Shown here: positions 35,285 through 44,343 of the stretch, in pieces
Numbering within the stretch: position 1 is the first letter of the stretch
Layout: every line of letters starts with the position of its first letter
Assembly: GCA_021803205.1 (NCBI GenBank)
Contig: JAJZMB010000099.1
Span: 1 to 64,000 of the forward strand
Direction of reading: 5' to 3'
From: Bacillota bacterium
GTDB taxonomy: Bacteria > Bacillota > Sulfobacillia > RBS10-35 > JAJYVN01
Length of the DNA: 64,000 nt
Position numbers and translations under genes: made by a program
The notes under the pieces: model-generated
What the model saw: the letters and a program-made list of their open reading frames with translations, nothing else
The model's database searches: none
Told to the model about the DNA's origin: nothing

Positions 35285-35640
35285 TTAGATCGGCGCCAAG
35301 CCCACCTCCGGTTATCGGCACGCGTCACCGGGACGCGCGGAGGCTCCGGCCGCCGGATGGCGGCGCGATGCACCGTCCGCCATTTCCGCGCGCATGACCC
35401 TCCCCTGCAACCGCTATGCTCCCCTATGTACCGCAGACCCCGACCGAGGGAGCGCTGCCCCGGCCCGCGGCCGCCGCCCCGGAATCCGGCACCCCGGATC
35501 CGGCTGGCGACCGGCGCGGCCGCATAGAGTACGGGGTGGCGCGCGCAGTCGCCACGGGCCGCGTCGACAGGACTCGACAGGATGGTACTATGGCGGGGGA
35601 TCAGAGCCGTCATCCATCCGGAGGGAAACGGGGGTGGAGC

Positions 35641-37656
35641 ATGCCGCGAGATCTGGTGCTGGGCAACGGGCAGATGCTGGTCACCTTCGACGCGGGCCTG
35701 CGCATGCGCGACCTCTACTACCCGTATGTCGGACTGTGGAACCACATCGGTGGGCACAGCAGCCGCATGGGCGTCTGGAGCGAGGGCCGCTTCTCCTGGG
35801 TCGGCGGCACCGATTGGTCAGTGACCCTCGGGTATGTGGGGGAGACCCTGGTCAGCACCGCCCGCCTGCATCACGAGGGGCTCGGCCTCGAACTCGAATG
35901 CACCGACACCGTGCACTACCAGGAAAATGTCCTGCTGCGCCGGGTCGTCGTGACCAACCCGCGGGTGCGGTCGCGGGAGGTCCGCATCTTCTTCCATCAA
36001 GATTTCTCCATCGACGACACGGACGTGGGCGATACGGCCGTCTACGATCCCTCCGCCGGCGTGCTGTACCATTACAAGCGCGACCGGTACTTCATGATTG
36101 ATGGCACATCCACCCAGGGCGGCATTTTCGAGTACGCCACCGGTGTCAAGCGCTTCCACGGTGCGGAGGGAACCTGGCGGGACGCCGAGGACGGCCACCT
36201 CGAGGGAAACCCGATCTCGCAGGGCTCGGTGGATTCGACCGTCTCCTTCCGCCTGGATGTACCCGCCGGCGGTCGGCAAACCCTCTGGTACTGGATCGCC
36301 GTCGGGCGCACCTACGGCCAGTCCCTGCGGCTGGATCAGTTCGTCCGGGCGAGCACCCCCGAGGTCCTGCTGGCGCAGGTGCGCGCTTACTGGCAGCAGT
36401 GGGTGCACAAGGTGCCCACTGAGTACGCCGATCTGCCGCCGGAAGTAGAGCACCTGTACAAACTGTCGCTGCCCATCATCCGGGCGCACGTCGACCGCAA
36501 CGGAGCGATCACGGCCGCCAACGACTCCGACATCCTGCAGTACAATCGGGACCACTACTCCTATGTCTGGCCCCGCGACGGCGCTCTGATCAGCCACGCC
36601 GTTGTCCACGCCGGCTATCCCGAACTGGTGGCCCCCTTCTTCCAGTTCTGCGCGCGGGCGCTGACAGCCGGGGGGTTCCTGCTGCAAAAGTACAATCCGG
36701 ACGGGTCCGCGGGCTCCTGCTGGCACCCGTGGGTCCAGAACGGCCGCCGCCAGCTCCCCATCCAGGAGGACGAGACGGCGCTGGTCCTGTGGGCCCTGTG
36801 GGCGCACTACGAGCGCAGCCGGGACATCGAACTGGTGCTGCAGTTGGCGCAGACGCTGATCTCGCCGGCGGCGGAGTTCCTGGCGGGGTACCTCTACCCC
36901 CACCTCGGACTGCCCCGGGAGACGTACGATCTCTGGGAGGAACGCCGCGGCGTCCACACCTGGACGGCGGCGACCGTCGTCGGCGGGCTTGAGGCCGCCG
37001 CGCAGCTGGTGCTGCTGCTCGGGGAGGACACCAAGGCGGAGCGCTACCGGCAGGCGGCCCGGCGCATCCGCGAGGGCATCGACAGCCACCTCTACGACCC
37101 GGCCCTCGGCCGCTTCGTACGGGGTCTCCAGGTGGCCGCCGATGGCTCCGTGCAGCGGGACGCGACCCCCGACGCCTCGATCGCCGGATTGGTCCACTTC
37201 GGCGTGGTCGCGCCCGACGATCCGCGCATGCGCGCGACCATGGAGGCGCTGCAGGAGCGGCTGTGGGTGCGTACCGCCGTTGGTGGCATCGCACGCTACG
37301 CGGGCGACTGCTACTTCCGCACCGCCTTCGACGATTTCGACCGGGTGCCTGGAAATCCATGGTTCATCACCACCCTCTGGCTGGCCGACTGGCACGCGGC
37401 CGTGGCACGCTCGGTCAGCGAGCTCTGCCGCGCCCGGGAGCTGCTGGGCTGGGTCGCCGCGCACGCCATGCCCTCCGGCGTGCTTCCCGAGCAGGTGCAT
37501 CCCTACACCGGCACCCCCCTGTCCGTGGCCCCGCTGTGCTGGTCCCACGCCGGCCTCTGCTATTCGGTCCAGCATTACCTCCACCGTTACGCCGAACTGT
37601 CCCGCAGCGAAGCGGCGGGGCTGGCGGCGGCCGTCGAACCCGGCACCGGGGCGTGA
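35641..37656 (+). CDS. Glycoside hydrolase family 15 (glucoamylase-like)
   Basis: A 671-residue protein. An N-terminal beta-sandwich (about 1-270, starting PRDLVLGNGQMLVTFD) precedes the (alpha/alpha)6 catalytic barrel. SYVWPRDGALISHAV and HPWVQNGRRQLPIQEDETAL carry the substrate site and the presumed general acid Glu; LPEQVHPYTGTPLSVAPLCWSHA carries the second catalytic Glu. No signal peptide is visible, so it probably acts inside the cell on maltodextrins, glycogen-like glucans or trehalose, as many bacterial GH15 enzymes do. ATG 35641 is used; earlier in-frame codons do not look like protein. It stands alone upstream of the rib operon. Confidence 0.88.
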   Translation: MPRDLVLGNGQMLVTFDAGLRMRDLYYPYVGLWNHIGGHSSRMGVWSEGRFSWVGGTDWSVTLGYVGETLVSTARLHHEGLGLELECTDTVHYQENVLLRRVVVTNPRVRSREVRIFFHQDFSIDDTDVGDTAVYDPSAGVLYHYKRDRYFMIDGTSTQGGIFEYATGVKRFHGAEGTWRDAEDGHLEGNPISQGSVDSTVSFRLDVPAGGRQTLWYWIAVGRTYGQSLRLDQFVRASTPEVLLAQVRAYWQQWVHKVPTEYADLPPEVEHLYKLSLPIIRAHVDRNGAITAANDSDILQYNRDHYSYVWPRDGALISHAVVHAGYPELVAPFFQFCARALTAGGFLLQKYNPDGSAGSCWHPWVQNGRRQLPIQEDETALVLWALWAHYERSRDIELVLQLAQTLISPAAEFLAGYLYPHLGLPRETYDLWEERRGVHTWTAATVVGGLEAAAQLVLLLGEDTKAERYRQAARRIREGIDSHLYDPALGRFVRGLQVAADGSVQRDATPDASIAGLVHFGVVAPDDPRMRATMEALQERLWVRTAVGGIARYAGDCYFRTAFDDFDRVPGNPWFITTLWLADWHAAVARSVSELCRARELLGWVAAHAMPSGVLPEQVHPYTGTPLSVAPLCWSHAGLCYSVQHYLHRYAELSRSEAAGLAAAVEPGTGA

Positions 37657-37680
37657 GGGCGCTGCCGGCTCCGCCAGACC

Positions 37681-37712
37681 CCGGGGTGCGTACGCGGTGC
37701 GTGGCACCCCCG
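37681..37712. terminator. Hairpin after GH15
   Basis: CGGGGTGC and GCACCCCCG can pair around a GC-rich loop, 25 bases after the GH15 stop and just before the rib promoter. No U-run. Confidence 0.35.
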
Positions 37713-37726
37713 CTGGCACCCACCGA

Positions 37727-37755
37727 TTGACGCCACACCGGGTCGATGATAGTCT
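37727..37755 (+). promoter_or_regulatory. Promoter of the rib operon
   Basis: TTGACG (37727-37732), a 17-base spacer, then TAGTCT (37750-37755). The FMN riboswitch starts about 13 bases downstream, the expected layout. Confidence 0.55.
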
Positions 37756-37767
37756 GCGCGCCGAAGA

Positions 37768-37944
37768 ATCCTTCGGGGCAGGGTGAGGGCGGCGGCGGCA
37801 GCCGCGGCCGTATTCCCGACCGGCGGTGATGCCGCGGGGACGGACAACCCCGCGGACGAGCGCCGCGAGCCACTCGGGTACACCCGAGGGCAGGACGCCG
37901 GTGCGAATCCGGGGCCGACGGCACAGTCCGGATGGGAGAAGGAT
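37768..37944 (+). promoter_or_regulatory. FMN riboswitch (RFN element)
   Basis: FMN-binding leader RNA. The conserved blocks are clear: CTTCGGGGCAGGGTGAG, ATTCCCGACCGGCGGTGAT, GCCGCGAGCC, CCGGTGCGAATCCGGGGCCG, and ACAGTCCGGATGGGAGAAGG. The closing P1 helix is ATCCTTC (37768-37774) with GAAGGAT (37938-37944). A downstream GC hairpin (CCCCCGGAGACGCGGGGG, about 37994-38012) lies next to the ribD ribosome binding site and could sequester it or terminate transcription when FMN is bound. It controls ribD-ribE-ribBA. Confidence 0.95.
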
Positions 37945-38023
37945 GTGCTCGGTGCGCCGTGCGCACCGGGCGGGTGTTCCCCACCTCCCCCATGCCCCCG
38001 GAGACGCGGGGGTAGCGTCCTTG

Positions 38024-39040
38024 ATGCAGCGTGCGCTCCGTCTGGCCGCCCGTGCGGCCGGTCGCACCTCCCCGAACCCGATGGTCGGCGCTGTTCTGGT
38101 GCGGGCCGGAGTCGTGGTGGGCGAGGGTTTCCATCGCCGGGCAGGCGAGCCGCACGCGGAGGTGCTCGCCCTGCGGCAGGCGGGGGCCGCGTCAGATGGC
38201 GCGACCCTGTACGTCACGTTGGAGCCTTGCAGCCATCATGGACGCACTCCCCCCTGCACTGACTCCATCATCGCGGCCGGGGTGACCCGTGTGGTCGCCG
38301 CCATGGAGGACCCCGACCCGCGCGTCGCCGGATCCGGCTTCGCGTGCCTGCGCGCCGCCGGGATCGAGGTCCTGGTCGGCGAGGGCGCGGCGCAGGCCCG
38401 TCGCCTCAATCGCTGGTATATCACCTGCCGCACCCTCGGCCGCCCTCGCGTCCTGTATAAGTGGGCGGCGTCCCTGGACGGAGCGGTCGCGCCGGTGGGC
38501 CGGGCTTCTGGACGCATCTCCGGCGAGGCGTCCGCCCGAGCGGTGCACCGCCTGCGTGACCGACTGGACGCCGTCATCGTCGGCGTCGGCACGGTGCTGG
38601 CGGACGATCCCCGGCTCACCGTACGACTTGTGCGCGGTCGCAATCCCCTGCGCGTGGTCGCCGACCGACAGGCGCGCACCCCGGTCACGGCCAGGGTGCT
38701 GCCCGCCCTGATCTGCACCGGACCAGCCGTCCCCGCGGCACGGCTGGAGGCTCTGGTCCGGGCCGGAGCAGAGGTCGTCTGCGCCCCCCGCCCCGCGGAC
38801 ATCCTGGCCGAACTCCACCGGCGCGGCCACCTGGGCGTGTTGCTGGAGGGCGGCCCCCGCCTCGCGGCGGCGTTCTGGTCGGCCGGGCTCGTCGACGAGG
38901 TGGCGGCCGTGATCGCGCCGCGCCTGCAGGGGGGCGGCGTCCCCGCCCTGGCCGGCCCTGGTGCCGCCGCCCTGCCGCTGCATGACGTCCGCCTGCGCCG
39001 GATCGGCGACGATCTCTGGGTCACGGGGGCGATTCGCTGA
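38024..39040 (+). CDS. ribD: Bifunctional riboflavin deaminase/reductase
   Basis: RibD performs the second and third steps of riboflavin synthesis: deamination of the pyrimidinone, then NADPH-dependent reduction of the ribose side chain. The 338-residue protein has the N-terminal zinc deaminase with PHAEVLAL and EPCSHHGRTPPC (His, Cys, Cys ligands plus catalytic Glu), and from about residue 145 the DHFR-like reductase with VLYKWAASLDGAVA, DAVIVGVGTVLADDPRLTVR and LLEGGPRLAAAFW. ATG 38024 matches the family start. Its stop overlaps the ribE start by one base (TGATG). It is the first gene behind the FMN riboswitch. Confidence 0.95.
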   Translation: MQRALRLAARAAGRTSPNPMVGAVLVRAGVVVGEGFHRRAGEPHAEVLALRQAGAASDGATLYVTLEPCSHHGRTPPCTDSIIAAGVTRVVAAMEDPDPRVAGSGFACLRAAGIEVLVGEGAAQARRLNRWYITCRTLGRPRVLYKWAASLDGAVAPVGRASGRISGEASARAVHRLRDRLDAVIVGVGTVLADDPRLTVRLVRGRNPLRVVADRQARTPVTARVLPALICTGPAVPAARLEALVRAGAEVVCAPRPADILAELHRRGHLGVLLEGGPRLAAAFWSAGLVDEVAAVIAPRLQGGGVPALAGPGAAALPLHDVRLRRIGDDLWVTGAIR

Positions 39041-39651
39041 TGTTCACCGGTTTGGTTGAAGCGATGGGCACACTCCTGGCGCGGAACGGGGGACACATGC
39101 GGTTTTGCTGCCCGTTCGCCGCGGAACTGGCCGTGGGCGAGAGCGTCTCCGTGAGCGGTGTCTGCCTAACCGTCGAGGCGCGCGACGAGGTCGCCTTCGC
39201 AGCCACCGCCGTACCCATGACGCTCCGGCGCACCAGCCTCGGCAGCCTGCGTCCCGGCACCCCGGTCAATCTGGAGCGGGCCCTGCCCGCGGGCGGCCGC
39301 CTGGGCGGTCATATCGTCCAGGGCCACGTGGACGGGGTCGGGCAACTGCTGGAACGCCGGCCCGACGGCGATTGGGAGGCGCTGCGCTTTGGCGCGCCGC
39401 CGGAGGTGCTGCGCTTTGTGGTCCCGCGGGGTTCGGTCGCTGTGGACGGTGTCAGCCTGACGGTCGCGGAACGCGACCCGCTTGGCTTCACCGTGGCCAT
39501 CGTGCCCCATACGGCGGCCCTCACCACCCTGGGGACCCTCCGTCCAGGGGCACCGGTCAACGTTGAGGCGGACGTGATCGCCAAATACGTGGAAGGACTC
39601 CTACCGACCGCCGAAAGACTGGACAGCGGGAGGGGCAGCGGCAATGGCTGA
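39040..39651 (+). CDS. ribE: Riboflavin synthase alpha subunit
   Basis: Catalyses dismutation of two 6,7-dimethyl-8-ribityllumazine molecules to riboflavin. The 203-residue protein begins with the invariant MFTGLVE and shows the two homologous lumazine-binding barrels: VSGVCLTVEA with GGRLGGHIVQGHVDG, then VDGVSLTVAE with IVPHTAALTTLG. Overlaps ribD by one base and ribBA by eight bases. The gene is called ribC in some nomenclature. Confidence 0.95.
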   Translation: MFTGLVEAMGTLLARNGGHMRFCCPFAAELAVGESVSVSGVCLTVEARDEVAFAATAVPMTLRRTSLGSLRPGTPVNLERALPAGGRLGGHIVQGHVDGVGQLLERRPDGDWEALRFGAPPEVLRFVVPRGSVAVDGVSLTVAERDPLGFTVAIVPHTAALTTLGTLRPGAPVNVEADVIAKYVEGLLPTAERLDSGRGSGNG

Positions 39652-40897
39652 AACCGCTTCGGCCGCAGGCAGCACCGGGGTGGGGAGATGTGCCGCGGCC
39701 GCGCGGGGGGACGCCGAGACCGAGGCGGCCATCGCCGACATCGCGGCCGGCCGGTTCGTCTTGGTCTTCGACGACGAGGGCCGCGAAAACGAAGGCGACC
39801 TGATCATGGCGGCGGAGCATGTCACGCCCGAAGCCATCAACTTCATGATCCGCACCGGGAGCGGCATCATCTGCTTGTCCATGACCGAGCCGGACCTGCA
39901 GCGCCTGCAACTGCCGCAGATGGTGGTCCGGAACGAGGAGAGCATGCGCACCGCCTTCACGGTCAGCATCGACGCCACCGACGTGGGCACGGGCATTTCG
40001 GCGGCCGCTCGGGCCCGGACTGTGCGCGTCGCGGTCGACCCGGCCTCCGGCCCCCACGACCTGGTGCGTCCCGGGCACGTCTTCCCGCTGAAGGCGCACG
40101 AGGGCGGGGTGCTCCGCCGGCCCGGGCATACCGAGGCGGCGGTCGACCTGGCCCAGTTGGCCGGTCTCCGGCCAGCCGGTGTGCTGTGCGAAGTCATGAA
40201 TCCGGACGGGACCATGGCGCGCCTGCCGGAACTCCGCGAGTTCGCCCAGCGCCACGGCCTGCGCCTTCTGCGCATCGGCGAGTTGGTGGCGTACCGCCGT
40301 CGCCGTGAAAGCAGCGTGCGGCGCGCTGCGGAAGCGCAGTTGCCCACCCGCCACGGCGTGTTCCGGATGATCGCCTACAACTCGGTGGCGTCCGACCAGC
40401 CACAGATCGCCCTGGTCATGGGCACGGTGGACGACGGCCTGCCGGTGCTGGTGCGCATGCACAGCGAATGCCTGACGGGTGACGTGTTCGGTTCGCTGCG
40501 CTGCGACTGCGGCGAGCAGCTCGACCTCGCGCTGGGCGCCGTCGCGGCCCAGGGGCGCGGCGTCGTCTGCTACCTCCGCCAGGAGGGTCGCGGCATCGGA
40601 CTGGCCAACAAGGTGCGGGCCTACGCGCTCCAGGACGGTGGCCTCGACACCGTGGAGGCCAATCTGGCGCTGGGCTTCCCCCCCGACGCCCGCGACTACG
40701 GGACGGGCGCCCAGATGCTCGCCGATCTCGGCGTGCGCAAGATCCGGCTACTGACAAACAACCCCGCCAAAGAGTACGCCCTCTCCGGTTTCGGGCTCGA
40801 GATCGTGGAACGCGTGCCCATCGCCGTCCCGGCGCACCCGGAGAACGCCGCCTACATGGCGGCCAAGCGGACCAAGCTGGGCCACCTGCTGCCGTAG
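39644..40897 (+). CDS. ribBA: Bifunctional DHBP synthase / GTP cyclohydrolase II
   Basis: Supplies both riboflavin precursors. The N-terminal half (about 25-230) makes 3,4-dihydroxy-2-butanone 4-phosphate; the acidic loop FDDEGRENEGDL and RTGSGIICL are intact. The C-terminal half (about 235-417) is GTP cyclohydrolase II, with RMHSECLTGDVFGSLRCDCG (zinc cysteines), YLRQEGRGIGL and LTNNPAK. Both halves keep their catalytic motifs. It starts inside the end of ribE. The lumazine synthase gene, which usually follows, is instead at 56468. Confidence 0.95.
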   Translation: MAETASAAGSTGVGRCAAAARGDAETEAAIADIAAGRFVLVFDDEGRENEGDLIMAAEHVTPEAINFMIRTGSGIICLSMTEPDLQRLQLPQMVVRNEESMRTAFTVSIDATDVGTGISAAARARTVRVAVDPASGPHDLVRPGHVFPLKAHEGGVLRRPGHTEAAVDLAQLAGLRPAGVLCEVMNPDGTMARLPELREFAQRHGLRLLRIGELVAYRRRRESSVRRAAEAQLPTRHGVFRMIAYNSVASDQPQIALVMGTVDDGLPVLVRMHSECLTGDVFGSLRCDCGEQLDLALGAVAAQGRGVVCYLRQEGRGIGLANKVRAYALQDGGLDTVEANLALGFPPDARDYGTGAQMLADLGVRKIRLLTNNPAKEYALSGFGLEIVERVPIAVPAHPENAAYMAAKRTKLGHLLP

Positions 40898-40967
40898 GCC
40901 ACGCGTCGCGACGTATCGCCGTCGCCACACGGCGCCCCAGCGGCGCGCTGCAGGTGGAGGTGGTCAC

Positions 40968-41171
40968 GTGTGGTTGTTTGTCGGTCTGTTCCTCCTGGCC
41001 CTGGTGTCCATCGCGGTCGCGCCGCTCGCCGCGCGGGGTGACGCGCGCACCGGGCACCGCATCTGGGCGCTGGTGATCTTGCTGTGCGCCGCCACGGTGG
41101 GTGCCATCGTGGACCTGGCCGTCAACCCCGCGGCCCTCGACGCGTTGCTGCGGCTCGCCGGCGCACAGTGA
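40968..41171 (+). CDS. Small two-span membrane protein, unknown
   Basis: A 67-residue protein with two hydrophobic segments (about residues 2-21 and 32-53) joined by a basic loop, ARGDARTGHR. GTG 40968 follows GGAGG at eight bases, a good ribosome binding site. It lies 70 bases after ribBA and may be part of that transcript. I recognise no family. The following 41172-41427 has no gene that I can support. Confidence 0.55.
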   Translation: MWLFVGLFLLALVSIAVAPLAARGDARTGHRIWALVILLCAATVGAIVDLAVNPAALDALLRLAGAQ

Positions 41172-41427
41172 CGGCGCGGACCCCGCCCCCGCTGCCGCAC
41201 GCTTCCGCCGGCGGCGGGGTATCTGCGCCATGCGCCAACCGCCTTGCTCCGGCCCCCCGGCGCGCGGCCGGAGCCGCGGCCGCGGCTACCGCGGGGCGGG
41301 TCCCCACCCGCATCGCCGGCAGAGTGCCCGCACGCAGCCGCTGAGGACGCGGCGCGCGTCCCCATTAGCCGTACGCGACCGGCCCCGGGGCCTGCGCGTG
41401 CCGCGAAAGTCCGCTCGGGCGCCAGGC

Positions 41428-41940
41428 TCAGGTTCGCGCCTGCGCCTCGCGGAGGAAGGCCTTCATCTGGCCAAGGGTCATCGGCCCCACATACTTCTGG
41501 CGGATGACGCCCGCCGCGTCTAGGAAGAAGCTGGTCGGCAGCGCCTGCACGTTGTAGGCCATGCCCACAGTACCGGAGCCGTCCAGGAGAAACGTCCAGC
41601 CGAAGCCGGCGCGGCGGACAAAATCGGCCACGATCGGGCCGGGTTCCCGCTCGTCGACGCCCAGCACCGTCACGTGGCCAGCCTCGAGCTTCTGAAACCG
41701 CGCGATTTCGGGCATCTCCAGGCGGCAGTCCGGGCACCAGGTCGCCCAGAAGTTGATCAGCACAGGCCTGCCGAGCGACGCGGCCAGGGACACCCGCCGA
41801 CCCCCCGGGGTCGTCAGGGTAAAAACCGGCGCAGCCAGTCCCACCCCCTGCGCGCCGGACGCCACGCCTGTCCGCGCCGCGCTCTGGAACACCGCCAGCA
41901 GGGCCAGCAGCCAGAAGGCGATAGCCGCGGGCCGTTTCAC
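41428..41940 (-). CDS. TlpA/ResA-like thioredoxin-fold protein
   Basis: A 170-residue extracytoplasmic disulfide reductase-like protein. An N-terminal hydrophobic segment (about 5-22) serves as signal anchor. The thioredoxin fold has FTLTTPGGRRVSLAASLGRP, the active site NFWATWCPDC with both cysteines, a ResA-like ALPTSFFLDAAGVI with cis-proline, and a C-terminal helix. Members reduce apocytochrome c or other secreted thiols. Its GTG start overlaps the stop of the upstream Lgt-like gene by four bases, so they probably work together at the membrane. Confidence 0.88.
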   Translation of the reverse strand: MKRPAAIAFWLLALLAVFQSAARTGVASGAQGVGLAAPVFTLTTPGGRRVSLAASLGRPVLINFWATWCPDCRLEMPEIARFQKLEAGHVTVLGVDEREPGPIVADFVRRAGFGWTFLLDGSGTVGMAYNVQALPTSFFLDAAGVIRQKYVGPMTLGQMKAFLREAQART

Positions 41941-42722
41941 GGGGCATCGCCGTCCACGGCCGCAGAATCGGAACCCGGCGCGCCGTCCGTCCGGGCCGAG
42001 CGCTGCAACACCAGGGAGGCGCCCATGCCCAGCAGGGCCAGGACCGCGTCGGCCGCCTGGGCGGCGGACCAAGGCGGCACCAGCGGCGGCGCGGGCACCA
42101 AGAAGCCGAGCACGAAGCGGAAGGCCGACATCAGCGCAACGAAGGTCACCAGGTTCTGCCCGGGGAAGTCGGACCGCCCGTACGCCCAGACCAGCCACGC
42201 CGCGATCGCCGCAAAGCCGAACGCCCCGTACAACTGGATCGGCTGCACCCCGATACCGCCGTATAGCGGCGCTCGGAAGACGGCGGTCGGGTTGCCCAAC
42301 GCGGGAACCCCCAGCCACCCGACCGCGACGGCCAGGGCAGCCGCCGGCGCCAGGGCGTCGAACACGGCCAGGCGCCTTGCCCAGGGCCGACCACGAAGCG
42401 ACCACCACACGGCCAGGCCAGCCCCGGGCAAGGCCCCGGCATAGGAGAGCGACGTGCCGCTGGCCGCAAACCAGGTCAGCGGCTGGTGCCAGCGGAGGTC
42501 GGGGACCACCACCTGATTGGCGAGGCGCCCGAGGAGCAGGGCACCGACCAGAGCCGGCAGGATCACCTCCACCGCCTCAGCACGCACGTCCGGACGGGCG
42601 CGGAGCAGGCGCCCGAGCAGCAGGCGCCCCGCGGCGATGCCCGCGGCGGCCGCAATACTGAAGCCGCTCACCCCGAACGGGCCCGCGACGGGGATGTATT
42701 GCGGCAGGGGCAAGAGCGCCAT
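41937..42722 (-). CDS. Membrane protein with prolipoprotein diacylglyceryl transferase-like fold
   Basis: A 261-residue protein with about seven hydrophobic segments. The order of elements resembles Lgt: SLSYAGALPGAGLAV (Lgt has a YGG-type loop), ALGNPTAVF (Lgt: RIGNFxNxE), and QPIQLYGAFGF (Lgt: HPxQLYE). The conserved histidine and the NxE motif of true Lgt are missing, so it is a divergent relative and may not be a lipoprotein acyltransferase. ATG 42722 starts MALLPLPQYIPVAGPFGVSG. Coupled to the TlpA-like gene; a link to thiol or cytochrome chemistry is inference from context. Confidence 0.55.
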   Translation of the reverse strand: MALLPLPQYIPVAGPFGVSGFSIAAAAGIAAGRLLLGRLLRARPDVRAEAVEVILPALVGALLLGRLANQVVVPDLRWHQPLTWFAASGTSLSYAGALPGAGLAVWWSLRGRPWARRLAVFDALAPAAALAVAVGWLGVPALGNPTAVFRAPLYGGIGVQPIQLYGAFGFAAIAAWLVWAYGRSDFPGQNLVTFVALMSAFRFVLGFLVPAPPLVPPWSAAQAADAVLALLGMGASLVLQRSARTDGAPGSDSAAVDGDAP

Positions 42723-42939
42723 CGCGGCCCCCCCCGGCAGGCGGGCCCCGGTCGGGGCCCCCGCAGAATTCGCCTCACGCCGGTCCAGCACCCGCGCTAC
42801 CGCCACCGGCGGCATCCGGTCCGGTGCTTGTCGCTCTTTTGCCGGAGTTCCCCGGCCCCCGCAAGTGCACCGCCAAACCCCCGGCGCCAGGTGCTGAGCC
42901 GTCTCTCCAAGGGCTTCAGGGACAAGGGACCGGACATTT

Positions 42940-42977
42940 AGGGGAGACGATGAAACAGGAGCTTCGCCGTCTCCCCT
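42940..42977. terminator. Hairpin at the 3' end of the MFS gene
   Basis: AGGGGAGACG and CGTCTCCCCT form a 10-bp perfect stem around an 18-base loop that can pair further (GGAGCTTCG). It overlaps the MFS stop codon. No U-run. Confidence 0.45.
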
Positions 42978-44343
42978 ACTTTCCCCCACCCGGTTGCACG
43001 GCCGGATCCGGCAGACCGCCGCCCGCTGCGGCCGCACGGCGGTGCGCCGGCCGCACGTCGGGCACCCAAAAGAACAGGCAGAGCCCGATCGCCGACGCCA
43101 CGGCCACCCCGCCGAACATGCCCGGAAAGCCGTAGCGGCCCTGCAGCAACGTGAGCACCACCGGTCCGGCCGCCAGGCCCACCGAACGGAAGACGGCGAT
43201 CAGCGACAGGGCCTCGCCGGCCCGGTCGTCGTGATAGAGGGCCAGCACCATGCGATTGAGTGGCGCCCCCATGGTGAAAGCCATGGACACCCCGAAGGCG
43301 AGCATCGCCAGCATGAAGGTCCGTAACCCAAGACCCGGCAGGCTGAGCAGGATCCCGCCAACGATCCCCGCCGCCAGACCCGCCTGCAGTACCCCACGTG
43401 CACCGACACGGTCCACCATCACGCCAGCGGCGCCGGCGAGAACGGCCCCTGACAGGGCCGCCGGCATGAGGGCCACACCGGAGCCAAGGACGGAGAAGTG
43501 CAGCACCGTCTGCGCCAGCGTCGGCACGAAGATCGCCGCCGACATGCCCACCCCGATCAGCGCCGCACCGATGAGCATGGCGGCCCCGCTGGCGCCGGCC
43601 AGCGGCTTGCCGTCCAGGAAGGGCCGCTGCGCACCGCGCTGCCGCGAGAGAAACAGCAGCAGCAGCACCAGGGCAGAGCCGGCCGCCACCCAGCGCGCCG
43701 GCCCGGGCAGCGCGATCGCCAGCAGACCGGCGGCCAGCAAGGCGGCGAAGGAGAGCCCGCCGATCCAATCCGGCACGGCGCGGTCGGCCAGGGGCGACTC
43801 AGGTAGGCGCGGCACCAGTAGGAGCACGACCAGGGCCACCGGCACGTTCACCAAAAAGACAGAACGCCAGCCAAAGTACTGGGCCAGCGCCCCTCCCACG
43901 TTCGGCCCCACGATTGTGGCAAGGCCGAACACTGCCCCGAAGATGCCGAGGGCCGTTCCCCGCCGCTCAGCGGGAAATCGCCGCACACCCTCTGCCTGGG
44001 CGTTGGGATACACGGCTCCGGCCCCCGCACCCTGGAGGGCCCGCGCCGCCAGGAAGACCCAGAAGGCACCCGAGGCGCTGGCCAGCGCGCTGGCCACGCC
44101 GAAGGCCGCCACCCCCAGCGTGAAAAGCCGGCGGCGCCCGAAACGGTCTCCCAGCGCCCCGGAGAGCACGGTGCTCGCGGCATAGGCGACTGTGTAGACT
44201 GTCACGGTCCACGCGGTCCACTGCAACGAGACCCGGAAGCCGCGCGCGATGAGCGGAAAGGCCGGGCCGAGCACCCCGGTGTCCAAGGCCCCGATGAATA
44301 CGCCCGCCAGATACACGGACAGGCCGTCGAGGTTCCTCCGCAT
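42976..44343 (-). CDS. Major facilitator superfamily transporter
   Basis: A 455-residue inner-membrane protein with about 12-14 hydrophobic spans. It has the MFS loop motif GDRFGRRRLF between spans 2 and 3, GAVYPNAQAEGVRRFPAERRGTALGIFG in the first half, and ALDTGVLGPAFP in span 1, the D-x-x-(I/V)-(V/L) pattern of drug:H+ antiporters. It most resembles multidrug exporters of the DHA families. ATG 44343 is chosen since membrane span 1 begins shortly after; an in-frame start at 44379 adds twelve Arg-rich residues. Substrate unknown. Divergent from the cta operon. Confidence 0.82.
   Translation of the reverse strand: MRRNLDGLSVYLAGVFIGALDTGVLGPAFPLIARGFRVSLQWTAWTVTVYTVAYAASTVLSGALGDRFGRRRLFTLGVAAFGVASALASASGAFWVFLAARALQGAGAGAVYPNAQAEGVRRFPAERRGTALGIFGAVFGLATIVGPNVGGALAQYFGWRSVFLVNVPVALVVLLLVPRLPESPLADRAVPDWIGGLSFAALLAAGLLAIALPGPARWVAAGSALVLLLLFLSRQRGAQRPFLDGKPLAGASGAAMLIGAALIGVGMSAAIFVPTLAQTVLHFSVLGSGVALMPAALSGAVLAGAAGVMVDRVGARGVLQAGLAAGIVGGILLSLPGLGLRTFMLAMLAFGVSMAFTMGAPLNRMVLALYHDDRAGEALSLIAVFRSVGLAAGPVVLTLLQGRYGFPGMFGGVAVASAIGLCLFFWVPDVRPAHRRAAAAGGGLPDPAVQPGGGK

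Larger units (their letters stand above)
34919..35640. other. Long intergenic region upstream of GH15
   Basis: About 720 bases. It holds the inverted copy of the dispersed repeat (35079-35183), an adjoining 102-bp element with 13-bp inverted ends (35183-35284), and GC-rich DNA in which the GH15 frame is open to 35416 without protein-like sequence. The ribosome binding region GGGGGTGGAGC precedes the GH15 ATG. Confidence 0.55.

Noticed and set aside
35191-35757. Minus-strand frame ending in a Trp/His-rich tail across the 102-bp element
   Set aside because: The tail looks protein-like for about 20 residues, but the rest is low complexity and antisense to the GH15 start; the inverted ends explain the sequence better.
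35818-38217. 799-codon open frame on the minus strand opposite GH15 and ribD
   Set aside because: It runs antisense to two clear genes and a riboswitch; long antisense frames are expected from GC-rich codon use.
42870-42978. Possible fifth, inverted copy of the ~105-bp repeat near the MFS 3' end
   Set aside because: Only a core of about 25 bases (TCCCTTGTCCCTGAAG) resembles the family; the flanks do not align convincingly.
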